From an uncultured Anaeroplasma sp. (lineage in GTDB: Bacteria > Bacillota_I > Bacilli_A > Acholeplasmatales > Anaeroplasmataceae), in the NCBI GenBank assembly GCA_934216145.1, contig CAKQBG010000018.1, positions 1 to 32,213 of the forward strand: 32,213 bases of DNA. The letters are read 5' to 3'. Positions 14,501 to 26,500 of the stretch are shown here, in pieces (position 1 is the first letter of the stretch; each line of letters begins with the position of its first letter). Below the pieces are notes generated by a model. That model saw only the letters and a program-made list of their open reading frames with translations. It was not told where the DNA came from and did not search any database. The position numbers and the translations under genes are program-made.

Positions 14501-17500
14501 TACTGTTATGATTTAGTATCTGTTGAATTTGAAGCGACTACTGAAGGTGAAGATGAGGTAGGTTTAACATTAGCTGAAAATTCTTTTGCTTCATGTAGTC
14601 ATTTAGTCTCAATTACATTACCAAAAAGAACTCAATCTATATCAACTGGTTATGCTGATTATTCAAATTTAAATCCATTCTCATATTGTTATAAGCTAGA
14701 AGAAATTAATGTCGAAGAGGGATGTAAGTATTTTTCTTCAATTGGAGGTATTTTATATACTGCTAATAAGGATAAGGTTATATTAGCACCTGAAGGAATT
14801 TCTGGTGAGGTTAAGATTAATACAGGTACTCTTAAAATTGGTGCTTATTCTTTTAGAGGCTGTGATATGATAACAAAGGTTGTTATTCCTGGTTCAGTTC
14901 TTGAAATAGAAGAACAAGCCTTTAAATATTGTTATAAATTAGCTGAAATTGAATTTGCTGATGAAAATGAAACTACATTGACAATTAGAACTGAAGCATT
15001 CTATGGCTGTGATTTAACTTATGTTGAATTACCACGTAATGCCCGTGTGATTGAAACAAGTGCCTTTGGTTATAATGATAATCTAACAACAGTTAAGGTA
15101 AACAGTGATAATAATGAAGGAACAGAAACATTGAAATTTGCTGATGGTATTACTCAGGATTCAGCATCATACTCATCAAGATATAGTTATGTAACAACAG
15201 TAATTATTGGTAAAAATGCTGCTGAATTTGATGTTGGTGGAGCATTTGGTGGCTCTAATAATTCATTAGCTAAGATAGAGGTTGAAGAAGGTAATCAATA
15301 TTATTATTCAGATAGTGAGGGTGTATTATATAATAGTCAAAAAACAAAAATTATTTTCTATCCAGCCTTGAAAGCAACTATGTTTACTATTCCATCATCA
15401 GTTGAAGAAATTGCATCAGGTTGTTTTAGAAATAGAACAGCATTAGTATCATTTAATATTGGTAAAAATATTAAGAAAATCGGTGATAATGCTTTTGATG
15501 GCTGTACTAATTTAAATTCGTTGACATTTGATAATGATAGAACTGAAGATCTTGAAATTGGTGCTAGCGCATTTAATAAATGTAGTTCATTAGTTAGTGT
15601 TACTCTTCCTGCTCATACAACAAAGCTTGGAGATAAAGCATTTAGATATTGTGAAGGACTTACAAGCATTACATTGCCTGATGAGCTTGAGGAAATTGGT
15701 TCAAATGCTTTCTATAGTTGTAAATCTTTAGTATCTATTACTATTCCTAAGAGTGTTAATAAGCTTGGCGCTAATAATGGAACAAATAATGAATTAATTG
15801 ACTGCTTTGAAGCATGTGAAAATCTTACTTCTTTTATAGTAGCAAATGACAATGCATCATTTGCTTCATATGATGGTGTTATTTATGGTAAGGAAGATGG
15901 TGTTGCTAGAACATTGATTTTTGCATCATCTGCTTTGAGTGGGGATATTGTTATTCCTAAGACTGTAAATTATATTGTTTCTAATGCTTTTTATGCTAAT
16001 TCTAAAATTACAAATGTAGCATTTGAGGATGGTAAATCTGCAGTTAGTGTTGTTAATGGTGTTGAAACTGAAGGAACTTTAACGATTGGATCTAAGGTAT
16101 TCTACGAGTGTTCTAACTTAGTGAGTGTACAATTGCCTAATTTAACATCTATTCCTGATGAAACATTTAGTAGTTGTACAAAACTTACAAATTTTGAGGT
16201 TCCAAATACTGTAGCATCAATTGGTCAAAGAGCCTTTGCAAACTGTTCTAATTTTGTAAATCTTACATTTGAGGAGGGTAATGATTCCAATAGTCTTACT
16301 ATTACTGATGCAAGTTATTATTGGTATGCAGCATTTTATGGCTGTAAAGTTGAAAATCTTGTATTTCCTAAGCGTTTAACTTATGTTGGTGATTATGCAT
16401 TTGGTTATAGTAAAATTCAAAATGTTATATTTCCAGCTGGTTTATCTTATTTAGGTACTTCAGCATTTGAGGATTGTAATGAGCTTGAATCAGTTACATT
16501 TGATGCAAATTGTAAATTAACTGAGTTAAAGTCATATACATTCTCTGGATCAAGTTTAAAATCTATTGTATTACCTGATTCTATTACAACTATTGCGAAA
16601 GGATGCTTTTCAAAAACTAATTTGGTTGAATTTAAGGCCCCTAAAGCTCTTACAAGTATTCCTGATTCATGCTTTGCAAGCTGTAGCTATTTAGAGAACG
16701 TTGATTTATCGGATTCTAAAGTGACTGCAATTTCTAATAGTGCATTTAGTTATTGTAAAAATCTAAAAGCTATAAATATTCCTAGTATAGTAAATTCTAT
16801 TGGTGATAGTGCCTTTAATTCTTGTTTATCATTAGAAAGTATTACATTTGGAGAAAAATCAAAGTTATTATCAATTGGTGATAGTGCTTTTGCTGGAACA
16901 GGGTTAAGTAGCTTTAACTTCCCAACAGTATATAACGATTCTACAGATTCAAATAAGGCTACATCTTTAAATCTTGGAATTAATTTATTCAGTGGCTGTA
17001 AATCATTAACTAGTGTATATTTATCTGAAAGTGTTGATTCAGTTTCAGGAGTGTTTGCTGGTTGTAATTCAATAGAAAATATTACACTTGATTCTAATAA
17101 TCAATATTTCTCAATGGATAATGGAATGCCTGTTTTATATAATAAGTCTAAGGATGCTATTAGATATGTATTTGGTACAGTATTAAGTGGTGAATATAAA
17201 ATTCCTAATACAATTAAAACTGTTTCATCTTATGCATTTGAAGGTCAAAAGAAAATTACAAAGGTTGTAGTTCCTGCATCAGTTGTTGATTTTGGTGATT
17301 ATGTATTCTCAAATTGTGAAGCTTTAACATCTGTTGAATTTGATTCTTCATCATCACTAACTAAGCTTGGTAATGGTACATTCTATAATTCAACCTCATT
17401 AGAAAATGTAGTTTTACCTATAGGATTAAAAGAAATTGGTGACAATGCCTTCTCAAATTGTAGTAGCCTTTATAGTATTACAGCTGATAAGGTAGAAACT

Positions 17501-20194
17501 GTTGGTAAATCAGCATTTTATGGTTGTAGTAGTTTAGTTAGTGCTTCATTAGATTCAGTTACATCTCTTGGTGCTTCTGCTTTTTATAATTGTTCTGCAT
17601 TAGAATCATTTAAATTAACTAAGGGCTTAGAGCTTGGAACTTCAGTATTTAGTGGATGCAAGGGATTAAGTAGTGTTGAAATTGAAGAGGGAGTCACAGC
17701 CTTACCAAACAATACATTTAATAATTGTTCTAGTCTAAAGAGTGTTGTATTACCTGAATCACTAGAATTAATTGGAAACTATTGCTTTAATAAGGCGGGC
17801 TTAGAATCTATTGTTATTCCGGAGGCCACATTAACAATTGGTTATAATGCCTTTGCTGAAAATAAATCTTTATTATCAGTTGAAATTAATGCCCCTATTG
17901 TTGAATTTGATAGTAGTATTTTTAGTGGCTGTAGTAGCCTTGAAACTGTGGAATTTATTGAAGGCGTTGAATTTATTGGTTATAACATGTTCTATGGTTG
18001 TTCATCATTGAAAAATGTAACTTTACCTAACAGTCTAGTTGGTATTGGATCTTATGCTTTCCAGGGAACTGGTCTTGAATCTATAACAATTCCTGAAAAT
18101 GTTTCAGAAATAGGTACCTATTATTATGGTGGAACTGTTAATGAATGGTCATATACATATGTATTTGCAGATTGCAAAAATTTAAGTGAGGTTAATATTG
18201 AAAGTAAGGTATTAAAGTGTATTGGTGTCTATACATTTAAAAATACACCAAATCTAAAAAATATTACATTATCAAGTTCAGTTGAAACAATTTATGCAAA
18301 TGCCTTTACAAATTCTGGTCTTGAGGAGATTAATATTTCAAGTGTTACAACTCTTGGAAAGGGTGTATTTAAGGATTGTAAGAATTTAACATCTGTTTAT
18401 TTAAGTCAAGCTCTTGAGAAGATTCCTTCTGAGACATTTAGTGGTTGTACATCACTTGTTGATGTTACATTACCAACAGCAGTAACTGAGCTTGGAGATT
18501 ATGCATTTGAAAATACTGGTGTTAAGGATGTTAAGCTTGATAATATTAGTAAGTTTGGTTCTTCAGTATTTGATGGATGTAAGGATCTTGAATCATTTAA
18601 GGCTACATCAAATGATTTAACTGAAATTCCTAATGGTATGTTTGCTGGCTGTAGTAAGCTTACAACACTTGAGCTTTCTGATTCATTAGTTGAAATTGGT
18701 GCGAATGCCTTTAGTGAAACTGCTATTGTTTCCTTTGTATTACCAAAGAATCTAGAGAAAATTGGCAAAAGTGCATTCTATAATTGTACAAATTTACGTG
18801 GAATTGATTTTACAAATAATGATAGTATAGTTTCTGTAGGTGAGAGCGCCTTTGAGGGATGTACATTATTATCAGCAATTACTCTTCCTGATACTTTAGA
18901 GGAAATTGGTAATTATGCATTTAAGAATAGTGGTTTAACTGGTACATTTAATATTGGTGCTAATGTTAAAAAGATTGGTAATAATCCATTTGTTGGCTGT
19001 GAGGGAATTACTGATATTATTGTTGATTCAGCTAATAAGTATTATATGACGGATAATCAAAAGTCATTATATACTGTAAATAAGGAATTAATTTCATGTA
19101 ATTCAACTATTGTTGGTGAGTATGTAGTTCCATCTGATGTTACAGTTTTAGGATATGCTTTCTCAAATTGTAAGTATATTACAAAGATTTCATTTGCTGA
19201 TGGTTCAACTGAGATTGGTTCATATGCATTAGCCTTAATGCCTAGCGTTGTAGAAGTTGAATTGCCTGAATCATTAACAAAAATTGGAGACTATGCCTTT
19301 GCTGAATCTTTAGCATTGAAGACAGCTAAACTTTACGGAAATATTGAATATGGTAAATATGTATTTAGTAATAGTAAGGTTGAAAAGGCAGAAATATCAA
19401 CTGAGCTTGAATCAGTTTCAGTTGGTACATTCTACGGTTGTGATGCGCTAGTTGAAGTAGAATTCTTTGGTGATAAAAATAATTTTGTTAAGATTGAAGA
19501 GAGTGCGTTTGAAAAATGTACAGCATTAAAGACATTTGTATTCCCAAAATCAATCACTACACTTGAAAATAAAGTATTTAAGGGTTCTGGTTTTGAATCA
19601 GTTTCAATCCCTAAATCAATAGTTGATTTTGGTGATTATGTATTTAGTGAGTGTCCAAATTTAACTACATTTGAATTTGAGGATGGTTGTACTGTAATGG
19701 GTGACTATATGTTTGCACAATGCCCTCAATTATCTAATGTTATTATTCCTGAATCATTAACAGTTATTGCAAACTCAGCATTTTCTGGATGTTCAAATCT
19801 AAAAACAATTAAACTTCCTGAAACATTAACAAAAATTGACTATTATGCCTTCTATAATAGTGGACTTGAAACAATTTCTATTCCAGCATCTACTGAAGAA
19901 ATAGGTGGACAGGTATTTAGAGATTGCTTAAGCTTAAGAAATGTTACATTTGAAGGTAATATTAAAAAGCTTGGTTATGATGCTTTCTGGAACTGTACTT
20001 CAATAATGAGTATAGTAATTCCTGGTGAGGGTCTTGAAAGTCTTGGTTCTTATCTATTTGAGGGTTGGACAAAGGAACAAACTATTTACTTTACAATAAG
20101 TGAAGAGCAGGTTAGTCAAATATCTGGTAGTTTAATGTATTTATTCTATGGATGTGATGCTAAGGTAGTATATAATTACAATCCTAATAAATAG
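11531..20194 (+). CDS. Giant BspA-like LRR surface lipoprotein 1
   Basis: A 2887-aa protein. The signal peptide ends in lipobox LASC (C24), and a Ser/Thr linker follows to about 55. Two InlB B-type (Flg_new) repeats lie at about 132-200 and 205-275 (VGWYKD..., LGWWVSDFND...). Four or so Fn3-like beta domains run from about 275 to 672 (patterns such as LKWDSVDNANGYVVEV, VTWDPVAGAKSYVLKF). Two more B-repeats lie at about 674-740 and 743-826. From about 830 to 2860 it is almost entirely LRR_5/BspA repeats of about 23 residues (F.GC.SL.SI.LP.SL..IG..AF), perhaps 85-90 by length. Six non-LRR insertions of the 'YSS..GVLYN..KT.I' type break the array near residues 923, 1070, 1260, 1446, 1860 and 2507. 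Nearly every repeat has a Cys at the same position. Such proteins are adhesins or host-interaction proteins in oral and gut bacteria. It is tethered by lipid, with no LPXTG motif. Confidence 0.93.
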   Translation: MKKRVFKVFTAVSAIGIAASLASCTGDKQVTSTKESLSTSASTSTSTKTTDKVTDSEVFYSSNSNGEYIFTKIGDKFTLSIDGKTFTGAVTVNNNDLALNATGLTNCTAKYVDGQLIFTYNTHTYIFYKMVYYTVSFNNGANTTTCTVLNGTSVEAPDTSSEDGKVFVGWYKDQAYTEVYEFKKEVVTSDLTLYARYVDLEVGTREYNVSFYNGSDLEYAKTVNGMIYSLPTPESSNGNAFLGWWVSDFNDPNKLTYKYTNQKLSADTALYAVWNDGNLHPKVNENGLSWNSLGTGKTYSVIVTDPNGKSESFSSQALEYKYNFEKKAKGVYKLEVSCDGKSGTVYYSNKALAMVSNYCVPVDGLLVFSPVEHATHYKITVECGDDEHNHYEYDLGSNTYFDFSNCPMTDEGITFKVTAFADGYQKSEETTFNYLLSLDEVKNLTVEDDELKWDSVDNANGYVVEVTIGNDVISFDVGNQTSFSLHEFTGDMKLSVYPVTVGYASKKSKEIEYKKDLLASPQNIDVKNMTVTWDPVAGAKSYVLKFGDIEYTTEAASYDVTLEMLEDGVTKYNVSVKAIADDSSKNSYFSNEVEFNYLELMDLKYGDGLLEWSPVLGATSFGVVVNDGEEVSVKNVSYYNLKFTQAGKNTIKVCFYNSKGTKSNWVELDVYTYAVYFEALNDNTKDVETKYYAFGDTLDLPEAEYSGYEFAGWYNIPGGSLNNGVEVKNNSNMPAHTLVLFASYTPKKYDVTLVCGDDASLEEDTVNVGYKQKFELPVPSRDSQDLVFEGWYTDVSGNGTKITDGNGVSISTWEYKSDMTLYANWVNVLNYEEVTSNGKVTGYKAVPGVGMKNVTEVTVPATYNGKNVVELGSFAGYSKIVKLNIPNTISYIDTVTGFTSCSSLKAVNVYDVEGYKGDVYYTSYDGVLYYNNEISVNSGWEVRFVPAGKDGHCEIMTGTVNIPVKAFYSSNITSVTIPYTVNTIGVSAFRYCYDLVSVEFEATTEGEDEVGLTLAENSFASCSHLVSITLPKRTQSISTGYADYSNLNPFSYCYKLEEINVEEGCKYFSSIGGILYTANKDKVILAPEGISGEVKINTGTLKIGAYSFRGCDMITKVVIPGSVLEIEEQAFKYCYKLAEIEFADENETTLTIRTEAFYGCDLTYVELPRNARVIETSAFGYNDNLTTVKVNSDNNEGTETLKFADGITQDSASYSSRYSYVTTVIIGKNAAEFDVGGAFGGSNNSLAKIEVEEGNQYYYSDSEGVLYNSQKTKIIFYPALKATMFTIPSSVEEIASGCFRNRTALVSFNIGKNIKKIGDNAFDGCTNLNSLTFDNDRTEDLEIGASAFNKCSSLVSVTLPAHTTKLGDKAFRYCEGLTSITLPDELEEIGSNAFYSCKSLVSITIPKSVNKLGANNGTNNELIDCFEACENLTSFIVANDNASFASYDGVIYGKEDGVARTLIFASSALSGDIVIPKTVNYIVSNAFYANSKITNVAFEDGKSAVSVVNGVETEGTLTIGSKVFYECSNLVSVQLPNLTSIPDETFSSCTKLTNFEVPNTVASIGQRAFANCSNFVNLTFEEGNDSNSLTITDASYYWYAAFYGCKVENLVFPKRLTYVGDYAFGYSKIQNVIFPAGLSYLGTSAFEDCNELESVTFDANCKLTELKSYTFSGSSLKSIVLPDSITTIAKGCFSKTNLVEFKAPKALTSIPDSCFASCSYLENVDLSDSKVTAISNSAFSYCKNLKAINIPSIVNSIGDSAFNSCLSLESITFGEKSKLLSIGDSAFAGTGLSSFNFPTVYNDSTDSNKATSLNLGINLFSGCKSLTSVYLSESVDSVSGVFAGCNSIENITLDSNNQYFSMDNGMPVLYNKSKDAIRYVFGTVLSGEYKIPNTIKTVSSYAFEGQKKITKVVVPASVVDFGDYVFSNCEALTSVEFDSSSSLTKLGNGTFYNSTSLENVVLPIGLKEIGDNAFSNCSSLYSITADKVETVGKSAFYGCSSLVSASLDSVTSLGASAFYNCSALESFKLTKGLELGTSVFSGCKGLSSVEIEEGVTALPNNTFNNCSSLKSVVLPESLELIGNYCFNKAGLESIVIPEATLTIGYNAFAENKSLLSVEINAPIVEFDSSIFSGCSSLETVEFIEGVEFIGYNMFYGCSSLKNVTLPNSLVGIGSYAFQGTGLESITIPENVSEIGTYYYGGTVNEWSYTYVFADCKNLSEVNIESKVLKCIGVYTFKNTPNLKNITLSSSVETIYANAFTNSGLEEINISSVTTLGKGVFKDCKNLTSVYLSQALEKIPSETFSGCTSLVDVTLPTAVTELGDYAFENTGVKDVKLDNISKFGSSVFDGCKDLESFKATSNDLTEIPNGMFAGCSKLTTLELSDSLVEIGANAFSETAIVSFVLPKNLEKIGKSAFYNCTNLRGIDFTNNDSIVSVGESAFEGCTLLSAITLPDTLEEIGNYAFKNSGLTGTFNIGANVKKIGNNPFVGCEGITDIIVDSANKYYMTDNQKSLYTVNKELISCNSTIVGEYVVPSDVTVLGYAFSNCKYITKISFADGSTEIGSYALALMPSVVEVELPESLTKIGDYAFAESLALKTAKLYGNIEYGKYVFSNSKVEKAEISTELESVSVGTFYGCDALVEVEFFGDKNNFVKIEESAFEKCTALKTFVFPKSITTLENKVFKGSGFESVSIPKSIVDFGDYVFSECPNLTTFEFEDGCTVMGDYMFAQCPQLSNVIIPESLTVIANSAFSGCSNLKTIKLPETLTKIDYYAFYNSGLETISIPASTEEIGGQVFRDCLSLRNVTFEGNIKKLGYDAFWNCTSIMSIVIPGEGLESLGSYLFEGWTKEQTIYFTISEEQVSQISGSLMYLFYGCDAKVVYNYNPNK

Positions 20195-20203
20195 TAAAAA
20201 GAT

Positions 20204-20247
20204 AAAACGAATTTTTCTTAATTGAAGAATTCGTTTTTCTTTTTTTG
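20204..20247 (+). terminator. Strong intrinsic terminator after giant LRR gene 1
   Basis: A 14-bp stem (20204-20217 with 20224-20237, one T:G pair) around a TTAATT loop is followed by a T-rich tail. It separates the two giant genes into independent transcription units. Confidence 0.88.
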
Positions 20248-20421
20248 ATGCAATAGAATGATAAATTAAAAAATAATGAATTTTATTTCATTAAGATAAA
20301 TTAAAATTGCGTTAAATTCAATGATTATCTGCTTTTATAGTGATATATTGAATTTTATTCTGCAAAACATTTTTTGTTCGATAAAAACGATGTAAAATGA
20401 TTTTAAATTTAAATTTTTATA

Positions 20422-20470
20422 TTGAAAAACTTATAAATTTAGAATATAATACTAATTAATCATTTTTTAA
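20422..20470 (+). promoter_or_regulatory. Promoter and start-site motif of the second giant LRR gene
   Basis: TTGAAA at 20422-20427, a 17-bp spacer, TATAAT at 20445-20450, then the same 18-bp ACTAATTAATCATTTTTT as before gene 1. The leader is again about 78 nt to the ATG at 20535. The rest of the 340-bp gap is AT-rich, with nothing else recognisable. Confidence 0.8.
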
Positions 20471-20534
20471 TATATAAAAATTTGATTAAATTAAAGGAAA
20501 ATACATTTTTTGTGTTGTAAGGAGAGTGTTAAAT

Positions 20535-23500
20535 ATGAAGAAGAAGGCTTTTAAATTTTTTACCGCTATATCGACAGTTGGTTTAGCAGTAACATTAGCT
20601 AGTTGTACTGATAATCAAGCATCATCTACAGCTTCGAATACTAATAAGAATACTGGTACTGGTAGTTCAACGTCTACTCCAACTAAAACAAGTGAAGCAG
20701 AATTGAATAGTGAGGTATTTTATTGTAGTAATCCTAATGGAGAATTTGTCTTTACAAAAATTGGAAATAAATTTACTTTATCTATTTTAGGTAAAACATT
20801 TACAGGTAGCTGTACTGTAAATAACAATGATTATACTTTATCAGCATCTGGATTAAATTGTCAGGCAAAATATGTTAATGGACAGCTTGTTGTTACATAT
20901 GAAAACAATTCTTATAATTTCTATAAGATGACATCATATAATGTAACATTCAATAATGGAATTAGTTCAGATACTTATACAGTATTAAATGGTAAAAATG
21001 TTGAAGAGCCAGAAAGCCCTAAACAAGATGGAAAGGTATTTGTTGGCTGGTATAAGGATAGTAAGTTTAGTGAAGTATTTGATTTTGATAAGGAAATTAT
21101 TACTTCTGATATAACTTTATATGCAAGATTTGTAGATCTTGAAGTTGGTATGTCTGAATACAAAGTAAGCTTTGTTTCTGATGAGGAAGAGGTTTTAAGT
21201 GCTACAACAATTAATGGTGTTTTATATTCTTTACCAGAACTAGAATCTAAAGATGGAAAAGCATTTCTTGGTTGGTGGGTAAGTGACTTTAATGATCCTA
21301 ATAAATTAACATATAAATATACAAATCAAAAGTTATCTTGTGATACTGTTTTATATGCAGTATGGAATGATGGCGAAATTCATGCATCAGCAAATTTAAA
21401 TGGTGTTAGCTGGGATAGCTTAGGCACTGGTAAAACATATAATGTTAAGGTTACAGATCCAAGTGGTGTTGTAGAAAGTTCAAATTCACAATCAGTTAAC
21501 TTTAATTATAATTTCTCTACTAAGGCTAAGGGTGTATACGAAATAGAGGTATCTTGTGATGGTAAGAGCTCAAAGGTATATTATGCTAATAAAACATTAT
21601 CAATGGTATCTAATTATCAAGTAGCTGGAAATATTCTTTTATTCAATCCAGTTGAGAACGCTGAAGGCTATACTTTGAAGGTTGAATATGGTGATAGTGT
21701 TTATGAATATGATTTAGGTGATAATACATATTTTGATTTTTCTAATTGTCCAATGCAAGAAGATGGTATTAAATTTATAGTTACTGCTTATTCAGATGAT
21801 TTAGCTTCATCAACACCAACAGTATTTGTTTTAAATAGAGTATTAGATAAGGTTGAAAATGTTCAAGTTAAGGATGATGTTCTTTTATGGAATCGTGTAT
21901 CTAATGCCCAAGGATATGTAGTTGGAGTAGAAAAAGATGGTGAGACTACTTATTATGATTTAGGAAATGTAACTTCATTTAGCTTGAAAGAATATACTGG
22001 TGATTTAAAGCTTGCTGTTTATCCAGTTACAGATGGCTATAATTCTCCTTCAGCTACATATCTTGAATATAAGAAAACAACTCTTGCATGTCCACTTAAC
22101 GTTGATGTTAATAATTTAACTGTTTCATGGGATGAGGTTGATGGTGCAAAATCATATGTTGTTAAGGTTGGTAATACAGAATATACTTCTGAATCAACAG
22201 AATTTACTTTAAATGCTGAAGAGCTTTCATCTTTATCTAAATATTCAGTTTCAGTTATGGCTGTAGCAAATGATACAAAGAATAATTCATTATATAGTGA
22301 TAGTGTTCAGGCTAGCTTCTTAGTATTAAATGGTCTTAAATATAGTAATGGTACTTTAGAATGGAATTCAGTTTTAGGTGCTGCAAATTATGGAGTTATT
22401 TTAAATAATGGTAAGGAAGTATCTGTTAAGGATAATTATTATAATGTTCTATTAAATAAGGAAGGCGTAAATAAGCTTAAGGTTGTTTTCTATGATGATG
22501 CCGGCTTAATGCATACAGGCTCTGAGATTAGTGTTAATGCCTATGCTTTATATTTTGAAACATGCACAGGTGATGATAAGAATACACTTCCAACACAATA
22601 TTTTGCCTTTGGAGATGTATTGGATTTACCTGAACCTACAAATTTAGGTTATGATTTTGATGGTTGGTATAATATACCTAATGGTTCTAAGAATAATGGT
22701 AAGCAATATACTAATTCATCTTATATGCAAGCATCAGCATTAGTTTTATATGCAAATTGGAAGGCAAAGCAATATAGTGTAAGCCTTGATTGTGGTGATG
22801 GAGCAACATTAGATGAGTCTACAGCTAATGTAAGCTATAGAGAAAGCTTTGTTTTACCTGTTCCATTTAGAAATTCACAGGATATGTTGACATTTGATGG
22901 ATGGTATACAGGAGCAAATGGTACTGGTACAAAAGTAGCAGGTGCTTCAGGTGAATCTATTGGCGTTTGGAACTTTAGAAATGATGTAACACTATATGCA
23001 AATTGGGTTAATGCTTTAAGCTTTGAGGCTATAAAGAAAAATAATAATATTGTTGGTTATAAAGCAGAACCAGGTGTGGATTTAAATAGTGTTACTGAGC
23101 TTACAATTCCAGCTCAATATAATGGTTTACCTATTCTTGAATTAGGTAGTTTTGCTGGATGTGGTAATCTTGTTAAGATTAATATTCCTAATTCTATTAC
23201 TTATTTAGATACAGTTACAGGCTTCACAAGCTGTAATAGTCTTGAAGCATTTAATGTTTATGAGGTTTCAGGATATAAAGGTGAGGTATTATATACTTCA
23301 TATGATGGTGTTCTTTATTATAATAACCAGGTTAGTGATAATGCTGGATGGGAGGTTAAATTTGTACCAAAGAAAAAGTCAGGCGAATGCTTTGTAATGG
23401 AAGGAACAGTTAATATTCCATTAAAATCATTCTATGGTTCAAAGATTACATCTATTAATATTCCATATACTGTTAAGACAATTGGAGCGGAAGCTTTCTA

Positions 23501-26500
23501 TTATTCATATTTGGAAAATGTAACATTCGATGCAACTCCATCAACAGCAAAAGAAGAAGCATTGACTCTTGAAAATCGTGCCTTTGCAGGTTGTAAGTCA
23601 TTAACAAGCATTACCTTACCTCGAAGAGTTACTTCTATAGCAACAGGATATGAAGGCTATAGTAGCTTAAGCTCATTTGATTATTGTGATAATTTAACAA
23701 GCATCAGTGTTGAAAATGGTAATAAGAATTATTCTTCATATGATGGTGTTTTATATAATAGAAATAAAACTGAATTATTAATAGTACCTGCAGGTAAGAG
23801 TGGGGACTTTACAGTTCGTGGTGGTACAATTAGAATTGCTGATTATGCATTTATGAATTGTAAGAAAATTACAAGTGTTACAATTTCAGGATCAGTTCTT
23901 GAAATTGGTCAAAGAGCATTCTATTATTGTAGTAAATTAAATAAAGTTGTATTTGAAGATGAAAATGATGAAACATTAACAATTAATGAAGGAGCATTCT
24001 ATAATTGTGATTTATCAAGCATTGTTTTACCTCATAACGCTCGTGTAATCAAGAGTAATGCCTTTGGTAGCAATAGTAAGCTTACAACTGTTACAGTTAA
24101 TAGTGATGGTGACTTAAGCTTTGGAAATGGTATTACAGCTGATTTAAATTCATATAGCTATGTAACAAAGGTTATTGTTGGTAAAACTGCTTCATCATTT
24201 GATATTAGCGGAGCCTTTGGTGGTGAAAACAATTGCTTAACTACTGTTGAGGTTGTTTCAGGAAATGTTAATTATTCAAGTGATGAGAAGGGTATTTTAT
24301 ATAATGCTTCAAAGACAACAGTTATTTTCTGTCCTAATATTAAGGATTCAACTTTAACATTACCTGATTCAGTTACAGAAATTTCAGCTGGCTGCTTCAG
24401 GAATAATACAAAGCTACAATCTATTACCTTTGGTGCAAATTTAACTACAATTGGAGAAGAAGCCTTCTCTGGTTGTACAAATTTACAAAATGTTATATTT
24501 ACAGGTGCTAGTGAAGGATTTAAAATTTCTGATAAGGCCTTCAAGGATTGTAGTAATTTAGCTGGTATTTCTCTCCCTAATACATTAGAGGAAATTGGTA
24601 CATCAAGCTTTGAAAATTGTTATAGTCTACAAAATGTAGTATTACCTGCTTCTTTAACAAAATTAGGTGATTATGCATTTAAGGGATGTAGTTCTATTTC
24701 AAACTTAGAATTACCAAAATCATTAGAAGCATTAGGTAGCTATGATGGAACAGATTCTACATCAATTACATGCTTTGATGGTTGTTCATATATTAAATTA
24801 ACTGTAGCAGAAGGAAATAATTCCTTTGTTTCGAATAATGGTATTCTATATTTAAAGGAAGATGGAGTAGCAAGAATATTATGCTATGCTCCTCAATCTA
24901 CATCTGGTGATGTTGTTATTCCAAAAACTGTTAATAAGATCGTTAATAATGCATTTTATAATTGCTTAAATTATTATGGTGGTTATACAGGTAATGCTAA
25001 GATTAAGAGTGTTTCATTTGAGGATAATAAATCAGCAGTTTCAATAGTAAATGGAGAAGAGGTTGAAGGAGTCTTAGTAGTTGGTAAATCAGCATTTAAT
25101 AGCTGTACAGGTTTATGTTCAGCTAGTCTTCCTAACATTACTGTTGTTGAAGAAAGCTTATTTGCTGGTTGTAAGAATCTATTATCATTTGAGGTTCCAA
25201 ATACTGTTACAGCAATTAAGGAAAAAGCGTTCTATCAATGTGGATCTGCTTATAATTCTTATTATAGCCCTGATACTGATTCAAAAGGCTTTGCGTTAAC
25301 ATTTGAAGCTGGAAATGAAGAATTAGGTTTAGTTATTGAAGATGCATCAAGTAATTATAGCTCTCCTTTCTATGCTGCTAAAATTATAAATTTAGTATTA
25401 CCAAAGAGATTAACTAAGATTGGTAATTCAGCTTTCTTTTATTGTACAAAGCTTGAGTCTATAACTATTCCATCAACAGTTACAACAATTGGTAATTATG
25501 CATTCCAATCTAATTCATCTTTGAAAAATGTAACTTTTGAAGAAAATTCTACTCTTACAACAATTGGTAATTCAGTTTTCTCTTATTGTAGTAGCTTAAG
25601 CAGTATTTCACTTCCTGATAGTGTAGAAAGCATAGGTTCATCAGCTTTCCAATCAACAAAAATTACTTCATTTAAGCTTCCTAAGGGTGTTTCTGTAATT
25701 CCTGTTAGCTGCTTTAAGAGTTGTAATAAGCTTACAAGCTTTGATTTTGGTTCTGCTAATATTATAACAATTAGTTCATCAGCCTTCCAAAGCTGTTCTG
25801 CATTAACTGAAATTACTATTCCATCAACTGTTACAGCAATTGAATCTCAAGCCTTCTCTTCATCAGGCTTAACTAATATTAATTTTGCTGATAATTGTAA
25901 GCTTACAGCAATTGGTAATTCAGCTTTTGCAAGTACAAAAATTACTGCATTTGCATTCCCAACTGTTTATGATTCTAATGAAAAAGTTCAAGTAATTAGC
26001 CTTGGATCTAAGTTATTTGATTCATGTTATGATTTAGAAAGTGTTAAGCTATCACCAAGTATCAACGAAATGAGTGATGTATTAAGTGGTGTATCTGTCC
26101 TTAAAACAGTTGATGTTTCTGAAAATGATTACTTTACAGTAGATACTGTTAATTCAATATTATATAGTAAGGATAAAACTAAATTATATTGCTCATTCAA
26201 TTCTGAATTTATGGGCGAGTTGGTAATTCCAGAGGGTGTTGAAAGTATTTATCCTGGTGCCTTCGAAAATAAGATGGGAATTACATCTGTTTCATTCCCT
26301 AAGTCATTAAATGAAATTGGCTCAAATGCCTTCTCTGGTTGTTCATCACTAGAAACTGTAACATTTGCGGATGATTGTAATCTTGCTAGTGTTGGTGATT
26401 GTACATTTACAAACTGTGTATCACTAACAAGTGTTGCATTACCTTCAAATTTACAAACAATAAGCTATGAAATGTTTATGGGATGTGAAGCATTAACAAG

